Positions 37,226-43,561 of a stretch of DNA of 43,561 bases are shown here, piece by piece; the first letter of the stretch is position 1, and every line of letters begins with the position of its first letter. Location of the stretch: positions 1-43,561 of the forward strand of contig JABDGF010000014.1 of NCBI GenBank assembly GCA_013286165.1, written 5' to 3'. A program made the translations under genes and the position numbers. The notes beneath the pieces were generated by a model, which searched no databases, was not told the origin of the DNA, and saw only the letters and a program-made list of their open reading frames with translations. The DNA comes from Acidobacteriota bacterium. GTDB lineage: Bacteria; Acidobacteriota; Terriglobia; Acidiferrales; UBA7541.

Positions 37226-38533
37226 TTGAGCGCCCCCAACTTCCAACCCCCGCCCCCGCCTTTCGACGCGCACCGCCCTCTGAACACGCCCGCGCAAGTC
37301 CTGTTCGCCAGCCTAATCGGCACCACCATCGAATTTTTCGATTTCTACATCTACGCCAACGCCGCCGTCCTCGTCTTCCCAAAGCTTTTCTTCCCAAAGG
37401 AAGACCCCGCCTCCGCGACGCTAGCGTCTCTCGCCACATTCGCGATCGCCTTCATAGCGCGGCCCTTCGGCTCCGCTTTCTTCGGGCACTTCGGGGACCG
37501 TGTCGGCCGCAAAGCCACGCTAGTCGCCGCGCTCCTCACCATGGGCATCTCCACCGTCTGCATCGGAATTCTTCCCACCTACGCCAAAATCGGGGTCGCG
37601 GCTCCGCTGCTCCTCGCGCTCTGCCGTTTCGGCCAAGGTCTCGGCCTCGGCGGCGAATGGGGCGGCGCGGTATTGCTCGCGATTGAAAACGCTCCGCCAG
37701 GCAAGCGCGCCTGGTACGGCATGTTCCCGCAACTCGGCGCACCCGTCGGATTCCTTTTCTCCGGCGGCACGTTCTTGTTCCTCTCGAAGACGCTCACCAA
37801 CGAACAATTCTTCGCCTACGGCTGGCGCATTCCGTTCCTCGCCAGCGCCGCGCTCGTCCTGATCGGCCTCTATGTCCGCCTGACGATCACAGAGACGCCC
37901 GTCTTCCGCGAAGCCGTCACCCGCCAGGAACGCGTCAAAGTTCCGATGGCCGACGTCTTCACGAAATATCCCGTTCAGCTTTTGGTCGGCACCGTTTCGT
38001 CCCTCGCCACTTTTGTCCTCTTCTATTTGATGACCGTCTTCGCGCTGTCCTGGGGCACCACCGCCCTCGGCTATAGCCGCAACACGTTTCTCGAGCTTCA
38101 GCTTCTCGGCATCGTCTTCTTCGCGATCACAATCCCAGTCAGCGCCGTGATTGCCGAACGCGGCCGCCGTATCACGCTTCTCGTTGTTACCGTTTTTATC
38201 GCCCTTTTTGGTCTCGTGATGGCGCCGATGTTTGCATCCGGCACGCGCGGCGCCGCGCTGATGATGATCATCGGACTTTCGCTGATGGGCTTCACCTATG
38301 GCCCGCTCGGCACCCTGCTCTCCGAACTTTTCCCCACAAACGTCCGCTACACCGGCACCTCGCTCACCTTCAATCTCGCCGGCATCTTCGGCGCATCGCT
38401 CGCTCCCTACATCGCCGTCTTTCTGGCGAAAACCTACAGCCTCCCATACGTCGGCTACTACCTCTGCGCCGCCTCCGCCCTCACCGCCATCGGCCTCCTC
38501 TTCGTCCACGAAACCAAAGACTCCACTCTCTAG
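37226..38533 (+). CDS. MFS transporter, metabolite:H+ symporter (ProP/ShiA-like) type
   Basis: Twelve-helix transporter of 435 residues. Signatures: GTTIEFFDFYIYANAAVL in the first helix (the MHS family 'EWYDFxxYG' equivalent), and GHFGDRVGRKATLV in the loop between helices 2 and 3, plus the GRFGQGLGLGGEWGGAVLLA-type helix 4 (quoted core: GLGLGGEWGGA). Family members import organic acids, betaine, proline or shikimate with protons. The substrate here cannot be read from sequence. The start is uncertain: TTG 37226 is the only candidate near the N-terminal proline-rich segment and has only a weak GGTAAG upstream. It is convergent with the ThuA genes. Confidence 0.88.
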   Translation: MSAPNFQPPPPPFDAHRPLNTPAQVLFASLIGTTIEFFDFYIYANAAVLVFPKLFFPKEDPASATLASLATFAIAFIARPFGSAFFGHFGDRVGRKATLVAALLTMGISTVCIGILPTYAKIGVAAPLLLALCRFGQGLGLGGEWGGAVLLAIENAPPGKRAWYGMFPQLGAPVGFLFSGGTFLFLSKTLTNEQFFAYGWRIPFLASAALVLIGLYVRLTITETPVFREAVTRQERVKVPMADVFTKYPVQLLVGTVSSLATFVLFYLMTVFALSWGTTALGYSRNTFLELQLLGIVFFAITIPVSAVIAERGRRITLLVVTVFIALFGLVMAPMFASGTRGAALMMIIGLSLMGFTYGPLGTLLSELFPTNVRYTGTSLTFNLAGIFGASLAPYIAVFLAKTYSLPYVGYYLCAASALTAIGLLFVHETKDSTL

Positions 38534-38694
38534 CCGTTCTCCTCGCATCTGCAACGCTCCAACGTGCATAGTGGTACAGAATCGTGGCTCGCCGGCGAAG
38601 GGAACTGGCGTCTTCGCCAAGGCTGTCACTGACGTCGATTGTTTTTAATCGCTGAAAAAGAAAGGGGAACTGCGAGTCGGGAAACGAGGGCTGA

Positions 38695-39495
38695 TCAGGG
38701 AGTCGCGCGCCCACCAAGCCACAGCAACGCATTCTCAAACAGCCGGTTCTGCTCCGCGCTGTCGAAAATCTTGTCGCCGTGGCCCATGTTCATGTAGATC
38801 ATGTGGAATTTTGTGTTCGTCCACACAACGGGCAAGTCGCCCGCGGTGATTGTGTCCTTCAGCCCAATCGGATAATTTTTCGGGTCGAGCGTGAGCAACA
38901 CTTTCACGTCAGGATTCGCGCGCGGACTCGGCTTCCAGATGTACCACTCGTTTGACGGCGAGTTCACCGTCTTCGCAAGGCCTTTCGCCACCGGATCGGA
39001 CGGCGCATCCACATCGAGCAGTGCAGGCAGCGGCGGCCAATTGTTCCCGTAGAACACCGCGCCGCCCAAAAATTTCACAAACCACGGCCAGCCCGTGCTC
39101 TCGTCGTTGTACGCCGAAACGTGAAATCCCAGCCACGCGCCGCCGTGAGTCATGTACTCCTCAAACGCCGCGCGCTGTGCCGCGTTGTGCGGAAAATCGT
39201 TCAACCACACCACGACCTGCACGTCTTCCAGCCGCACCGCATTCAGGTCATCCCAATTGAGCGTCGAGGAAAATTCAAAGTTCTGCTTCTTCCCAAGCTC
39301 GGTGTAAAACGCGATCGCCTGCTTCGCAAACGCAATGTGGTCCGGCTCGCCCTTATCCGTCCAGAATGCCACCACGTGAAACGGCGCTTGCGCAGTTGCA
39401 CTCTGCGCCGCCGCGCCGCCGCTCCACACGGCGAGCGCCATCACCGCAATCACAGCCGCACGAAGCCCGAAGCGAATCAATGTCCCGCCGCCCAC
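38695..39495 (-). CDS. Exported ThuA-like domain protein (second of tandem pair), 266 aa
   Basis: Signal peptide (about 1-31; LRAAVIAVMALAVW core, AAAQSA cleavage region), then a ThuA-like (PF06283) glutamine-amidotransferase-type fold. Landmarks are FHVVAFWTD, DVQVVVWLND, the block THGGAWLGFHVSAYND near residue 135 and the C-terminal PVVWTNTK...MNMGHGDKIF with NALLWLGG. It overlaps the upstream paralog by 19 bases, so they are co-transcribed. Sequence similarity to its neighbour is moderate, pointing to an old duplication. ThuA was first linked to trehalose catabolism in rhizobia, and many exported forms are linked to sugar-derivative turnover. Substrate unknown. Confidence 0.85.
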   Translation of the reverse strand: MGGGTLIRFGLRAAVIAVMALAVWSGGAAAQSATAQAPFHVVAFWTDKGEPDHIAFAKQAIAFYTELGKKQNFEFSSTLNWDDLNAVRLEDVQVVVWLNDFPHNAAQRAAFEEYMTHGGAWLGFHVSAYNDESTGWPWFVKFLGGAVFYGNNWPPLPALLDVDAPSDPVAKGLAKTVNSPSNEWYIWKPSPRANPDVKVLLTLDPKNYPIGLKDTITAGDLPVVWTNTKFHMIYMNMGHGDKIFDSAEQNRLFENALLWLGGRATP

Positions 39496-40382
39496 AGAAT
39501 CGCGTTATGAAAAAGATCCGTGAACGCCGGATTCTTGAAATGCTCCGCCCGGTGTCCCATAAAAATATAAACGTTCCGCGCCTTCACGTTTTCGTTCGAC
39601 CACACCACCGGATGATCTCCGCCCATCTTCAACTTCGAATCCGGATCGTACGTCGATTCATCCACCGTCGCCAGCACGTGCACGTTCGGCCGCGGCGATT
39701 TGTTCCACGTGTACCACTCCTCGCGCTCGATCTCAAAAGTCGCCGGCAGACCCTTCATTACCGGACTCTTCGGATCCTCAATCTTCACCGTCGCCGTCAC
39801 AAACGTCGCGATGTAATCCTTGTACCGGATCCCGCCCATGAAATTTGAAAACCAATCCCACATCGGGTAGCCGTCGAATTCGCCCAGCAGCGCCGCGTGG
39901 TGAAACCCGATCCATCCGCCCTTGCCTTGCTCGATGTAATCGATGAACGCTTTCTGCGCCTTGTCCGTCCATCCATACGGCGGGTAGTCGAGCTGGATGA
40001 AAAGTTGATACTGCGCGAGAAATTTCTCGTCGATCGGCTCGGTGTTCGCAATGTAGTCGATCGCGAAATTTTCGGTCATCGATTCGCGCCCCAGCCATCC
40101 TTTCGCCGCGTCCACAAACGGCTTGTGAATGCTGTTTGGCTCCGCCAGCGCGATCACGTGAAATTTCGGCGCCGGCCTCCGTTGCGCGTGCACCACGCCC
40201 GATTCGTGCGTCGTCGTGGTCGCGGCAAGCGCAATCAGCGCCGCACAGATCGCCACAACCAAAACTCTTGTGCCGATACGCTTTCGATTCAAAAATTGCG
40301 AATTATCAAAGTTCAGGGCCGGCACCTTTCCCACGGAGGTTGGTTTCGCGTTCTTCACGATCCCACGATAGGATAAACCCAA
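39477..40382 (-). CDS. Exported ThuA-like domain protein (first of tandem pair), 301 aa
   Basis: Same fold and order of motifs as the following gene: FHVIALAEPNSIHK, YQLFIQLDYPP, the core block GKGGWIGFHHAALLGEFDG, and HPVVWSNENVKARNVYIFMG with HNAILWAAGH at the end. A signal peptide or anchor lies at about 38-60 (VLVVAICAALIALAATT), which leaves an unusually long 37-residue start. The TTG at 40382 may therefore not be the true start; GTG at 40358 is an alternative. It is divergent from the YVTN protein gene with only 40 bases between the annotated starts, so the two probably share control sequences. Confidence 0.83.
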   Translation of the reverse strand: MGLSYRGIVKNAKPTSVGKVPALNFDNSQFLNRKRIGTRVLVVAICAALIALAATTTTHESGVVHAQRRPAPKFHVIALAEPNSIHKPFVDAAKGWLGRESMTENFAIDYIANTEPIDEKFLAQYQLFIQLDYPPYGWTDKAQKAFIDYIEQGKGGWIGFHHAALLGEFDGYPMWDWFSNFMGGIRYKDYIATFVTATVKIEDPKSPVMKGLPATFEIEREEWYTWNKSPRPNVHVLATVDESTYDPDSKLKMGGDHPVVWSNENVKARNVYIFMGHRAEHFKNPAFTDLFHNAILWAAGH

Positions 40383-40434
40383 CCTGCGAGCCTCAGCGGG
40401 GAAGTTTTGCAGGTTTCAGGCATTGGAGGGCTCG

Positions 40435-41601
40435 TTGCAATCTCGGCTGCTCGCTTCACGTCGCACAACAAAAATAATTCTGGCGACTGCGCTCGCGCTC
40501 TCATCCGTGGTCGGTGCGCCGGCCGCCCGCGCTCAAGAGCCGGCCACCTCGCTCTTGAGCGTCCGCTCGATGGCCATCAATCCCGCCACGGGAAAATTCT
40601 ACGCCGTTGAACCTGCGCACGGCACCGTCGCAGCTGTCGGTCGCGGAATCGACGGCACAACGCATATCAAAACCGGCGACGAGCCTCTCGCCCTCGCCAT
40701 AAATTCGAAAACCAACCGCATCTACGTCGTCAATCACGGCTCCGGCACGCTCAGTATCATCGACGGCGAACGCGACGCGGTGCTGCAAACGATCAACGTC
40801 GGCGCGCTGCCGTACGTCGTCGCCGTCAACGAAACGACGAGCCGCATCTACGTATCCAACGTGTTCAGCGACGAAGTAACCGTGATCGACGGCGCCACCA
40901 ACGCCGCGCAAAAAATCAAAGCCGGCTCCGCCGACACCATCACCATCGACGATCAGCGCGACAAAATCTACCTCGCCGGTTACCAGTCCACGAAACTCGT
41001 TACGCTCAATCAAACGCCCAACGGTGAACCTAACATCGCCGGCGACGTAGAAGTCGGATACCACGCCTGGGGAACCGCAATCGACGAATCCGCCGGCCTG
41101 CTCTACGTCACTCGCGTGCAAGACGCCGCGCTCCTCATCATCGACGAATCCACCGGCGCCACCGTGGCCACCATTCCCGTCGGCTACATCCCCTGCGCCG
41201 TCGCCCTCAACCCCGCAAAAAATCGCGCCTACGTCGTCAATCACGCGAGCGACTCCGTCTCAGTCATCGACACAAAAAAACGCACGGTACTCGCCACCGT
41301 TAAAGTCGGCTCCTCCCCTCAAGGCATCGCCGTCGATCCCTCGACCGGCCTAATCTACGTCGCCAACTCTCACAGCGCATCGATCAGCGTCATCGACGGT
41401 TCGACCAACCACATCGCGCGAACGCTGACGACCAACACAACGTCGAATAAGGACACGAAGCCCTACAACGTCGTCGTTAGCCCTGGGAGCACGCTCGACA
41501 ACTACACCATGTTCGTCGCCTTAGAAGGTGACCCGTCGTATGAAATGACCGGTTTGATCGAGGTAACGCAGAGTGGAGAGACGAACAGAGAAGGGAAGTA
41601 A
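40435..41601 (+). CDS. Exported YVTN-repeat beta-propeller protein
   Basis: Signal peptide (about TTKIILATALALSSVVG, cleavage near ARAQ), then about seven propeller repeats with the YVTN-type signature: RIYVVNHGSGTLSIIDG, RIYVSNVFSDEVTVIDG, RAYVVNHASDSVSVIDT, LIYVANSHSASISVIDG and more degenerate copies. Each repeat ends in a T(I/V)xVG(x)P block. Such proteins are periplasmic or surface scaffolds; no enzymatic residues are recognised. I prefer the TTG at 40435 because GGAGGG (40425-40430) precedes it, although the spacing is short; TTG 40423 in the same frame would add four residues. It ends five bases before the tRNA, which is on the other strand. Confidence 0.85.
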   Translation: MQSRLLASRRTTKIILATALALSSVVGAPAARAQEPATSLLSVRSMAINPATGKFYAVEPAHGTVAAVGRGIDGTTHIKTGDEPLALAINSKTNRIYVVNHGSGTLSIIDGERDAVLQTINVGALPYVVAVNETTSRIYVSNVFSDEVTVIDGATNAAQKIKAGSADTITIDDQRDKIYLAGYQSTKLVTLNQTPNGEPNIAGDVEVGYHAWGTAIDESAGLLYVTRVQDAALLIIDESTGATVATIPVGYIPCAVALNPAKNRAYVVNHASDSVSVIDTKKRTVLATVKVGSSPQGIAVDPSTGLIYVANSHSASISVIDGSTNHIARTLTTNTTSNKDTKPYNVVVSPGSTLDNYTMFVALEGDPSYEMTGLIEVTQSGETNREGK

Positions 41602-41606
41602 AAGGT

Positions 41607-41683
<77 letters not shown>

Positions 41684-41787
41684 AACAAATCATACCGGAA
41701 GCGCGAGGTAGCGTCAAACTCACCGCAGCGTCACCAAAAAATAATTTGCGCGCCATCCGCATCTCCATCAGCGCAACGTCGCGACGC

Positions 41788-41826
41788 AAAAAAAAAATCC
41801 CAGCGCGCAGCGAAGCACGCTGGGAT
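41788..41826 (-). terminator. Intrinsic terminator of the alpha/beta hydrolase gene
   Basis: On the minus strand ATCCCAGCG (41818-41826) pairs perfectly with CGCTGGGAT (41797-41805), followed by about nine T. It lies 18 bases after the hydrolase stop and separates that gene from the tRNA downstream. Confidence 0.9.
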
Positions 41827-41844
41827 CCACCGCCACTCCACGAT

Positions 41845-42555
41845 TTACGCGCTAGCCGAAGCCACCTTCACCGACCCAGCCGCCGCCCGAATCACCTCAA
41901 GCACTTTCTCCGGCTGCGACAGCATCGGCACATGGCTGCTGTCCAGCTCATAGGCCGTCGCGTTCATCCGCTTCGCCATCGCACGCTCCAAATCCGGATG
42001 TACCGTGCGGTCGTTCTTTCCGATGATGTACCAACTTGGCTTCGTCTTCCACGCCGCGCCCCCAGGCTTCGCATCAAAAAGGTCCGGCTTCGGAACTCCC
42101 TGCGTCGCGTACACCATCTTTTTCTCCGCGTCGGTCAAATCGCCGCAGAAATCCTCGATGCCCGCGCGCGTCAACCAAATCCTGCCGTCCTTCACATCGA
42201 TCTGCGAGAACACCGGCGTCTTCGGAAAATTCGATTGTTGCAACTGCGAACTCTCGTCCTCCGCCGGCGCAAGCGCGCAAATGTAAACCAGCCCCACCAC
42301 GCGATCGTGCGTGCCCGCGCCGGTGATCACTGTTCCGCCATACGAGTGGCCCACCAGAATCACTGGATGACTCGCGCGGTTGATCGTCGCTGTCGTCACC
42401 TCCACGTCTTCCGCCGTCGTATTCAATCCGTACTGCGGCGCAAGGCACTCGTATCCCTCCGCCAGCAGCGGCCCCATCACCTTGCTGAAGCACGAACCGT
42501 CCGCCCACAGTCCGTGGCAGAAAACGAAGCTGACATTTTTCCCAGTAGCGCTCAT
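41845..42555 (-). CDS. Alpha/beta-fold hydrolase, 236 aa
   Basis: Cytosolic alpha/beta hydrolase without a signal peptide. Strand and oxyanion region FVFCHGLWADGSCF near residue 10, nucleophile elbow GHSYGG near residue 70, the acid in IIGKNDRTVHP near 185 and the catalytic His in LDSSHVPMLSQPEKV near 210 give a complete Ser-Asp-His triad. The arrangement resembles the esterase/salicylate-esterase-like hydrolases often annotated as 'alpha/beta hydrolase'. It starts 14 bases after the amidohydrolase stop and has GGAGACGC upstream of the ATG, so the two form a transcript. Substrate unknown. Confidence 0.92.
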   Translation of the reverse strand: MSATGKNVSFVFCHGLWADGSCFSKVMGPLLAEGYECLAPQYGLNTTAEDVEVTTATINRASHPVILVGHSYGGTVITGAGTHDRVVGLVYICALAPAEDESSQLQQSNFPKTPVFSQIDVKDGRIWLTRAGIEDFCGDLTDAEKKMVYATQGVPKPDLFDAKPGGAAWKTKPSWYIIGKNDRTVHPDLERAMAKRMNATAYELDSSHVPMLSQPEKVLEVIRAAAGSVKVASASA

Positions 42556-42569
42556 GTGCGTCTCCTTTG

Positions 42570-43561
42570 TTACTTCTTCGGTTGGTTTGTCGTCGAGTCC
42601 GCCGCTGCCACCCCCGTCGCCGCGCCAGCCGTGGCCGCCGCCGGGTCTAGCCGCAAAAATCGCGCGGCGTTGTTGTATAGGATGTCGCGCTTCTGCTCAG
42701 CGGTGAGGTAATCCGCATTCTGAATTACGCTGATCGAGTACGCCATCAGCCCCGGCCAGATCAGCTGATCCGTCCCAAACATCACTCGATCCTCGAATCC
42801 CGCATCCACCAGCCGCTGAATGTACCGGTTCACTTCGAGTATCGGATAGCTCCAGATCAGCCCCGCCACATCCACGTACACATGCGAATTTGCCTGCAGC
42901 AACGTCAGCATGTTGTCGATCATCGGATAGCCCGCATGCATCACTTGCACTCGCAGCTTCGGATGCTTCGCCAGCAGATCTTCCAGCAGCAAGGGATTGC
43001 CCATCGATCCGCGGAATTTCGGTGACGTCACATTCGCGCGACCCGATCCCCCCGTCCCCATATGAATCGCCACCGGCACATCCAGTTCTTCTGCCAGCGC
43101 GAAATATTGGTCCACGCTCGGATCGCTCGGCGAAATTCCCTCGTACTGCAGTCCGATCTCACCCATCACCTTGAAACCGCCGTCTGTGAAATCCTTACGC
43201 AGTTCATCCATCGGCACGCGTCCGCCCGGCGTCATTCCTCCCGCCGTAAAACTCGTTCCCGGTATCACGCCCCCCGGCATCGCGTCCTTCCACTTCTGCA
43301 CACCCTTCGGGTCGCCAAACACCACAGCCGTCACGTTCAGCCGCTCCATTTCCGCCGCCACATCCTTGATGTACTGCCCCTTCGCCGATGGATACAGCTT
43401 CGGCGTGCACTGTTCCTGCACCCAGCCCCACGGCGCTTCTTTCGTCATCGGATCCGATGCGATAAAACCAGGCGTGTTCGGGCACATCGGCCCGGTCGGA
43501 AACGATTCGTCCATCGCGTGCACGTGAACGTCGAGCACCGGCGGCTTGTCGTTCGGCGTGT
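42570..43561 (-). CDS. Amidohydrolase family protein (TIM-barrel), N-terminus outside window
   Basis: The frame is open to the right edge, and an apparent GTG start at 43538 is just a Val codon inside NDKPPVLDVHVHAMD, so the gene starts upstream (minus strand). The metal site DVHVHA (HxH) opens an amidohydrolase-2 barrel (PF04909). Later ligands are in PVAIHMGTGG, VMHAGYP and MFGTDQLIWPG, which has the Asp. The C-terminus has a helical AARFLRLD end and a low-complexity Ala/Thr tail. Relatives include decarboxylases and lactonases; a hydrolase or decarboxylase role cannot be separated here. Followed by the alpha/beta hydrolase. Confidence 0.9.
   Translation of the reverse strand, partial: TPNDKPPVLDVHVHAMDESFPTGPMCPNTPGFIASDPMTKEAPWGWVQEQCTPKLYPSAKGQYIKDVAAEMERLNVTAVVFGDPKGVQKWKDAMPGGVIPGTSFTAGGMTPGGRVPMDELRKDFTDGGFKVMGEIGLQYEGISPSDPSVDQYFALAEELDVPVAIHMGTGGSGRANVTSPKFRGSMGNPLLLEDLLAKHPKLRVQVMHAGYPMIDNMLTLLQANSHVYVDVAGLIWSYPILEVNRYIQRLVDAGFEDRVMFGTDQLIWPGLMAYSISVIQNADYLTAEQKRDILYNNAARFLRLDPAAATAGAATGVAAADSTTNQPKK

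Overview
The window is GC-rich chromosomal DNA, most probably from an acidobacterium (Acidobacteriota). The best taxonomic pointer is the PadR regulator placed directly in front of an 881-residue two-module ABC permease with the N-terminal extension seen in the acidobacterial ADOP family. The fused cytochrome b/c, the caa3 oxidase and the set of small stress proteins fit that placement. The call is inference from gene content. No transposase, prophage gene or CRISPR array is visible.

Layout. Bases 1-1736 hold the 3' end of a cluster with a nucleotidyltransferase-family C-terminus, a small lipoprotein and an S24/S26 peptidase-like protein whose expected nucleophile serine is Asp. Bases 2008-6572 form a sugar-phosphate operon: transaldolase, glucose-6-phosphate isomerase (4-base overlap) and glucose-6-phosphate dehydrogenase. 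Bases 6712-14670 are one respiratory operon: caa3 oxidase subunits II, I and III, an unknown membrane protein, a diheme cytochrome c lipoprotein, a Rieske protein, cytochrome b fused to cytochrome c, and the CtaG assembly factor. A perfect CRP-type palindrome lies about 100 bases upstream of its first gene.

Bases 15009-23807 are one 2932-codon gene for a cyclic beta-1,2-glucan synthase (NdvB/Cgs type). After a bidirectional terminator come two small membrane proteins, a soluble PAS/PAS sensor kinase broken by a +1 frameshift in a T6 tract, its NarL-type response regulator, a receiver-only protein, CsbD, a Tat-exported glycoamylase-like protein and, convergent with it, an MsbA/NdvA-type ABC exporter. 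Synthase, possible exporter and possible periplasmic glucan hydrolase together suggest an osmoregulated periplasmic glucan system set among stress genes. This is inference and is the most interesting hypothesis here.

Bases 32668-36771 carry a BON-domain protein, a glycine-rich YflT-like protein, and the ADOP permease with its PadR regulator, which has a palindromic operator over its promoter. Bases 37226-43561 are a looser set: an MFS transporter of the metabolite:H+ symporter type, two tandem exported ThuA-like proteins, a divergent YVTN beta-propeller protein, an initiator tRNA with U1:A72 instead of the usual C1:A72, an alpha/beta hydrolase, and an amidohydrolase cut by the window end.

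Two related hairpin-rich intergenic elements (about 32341-32416 and 37062-37110) look like members of a dispersed repeat family.
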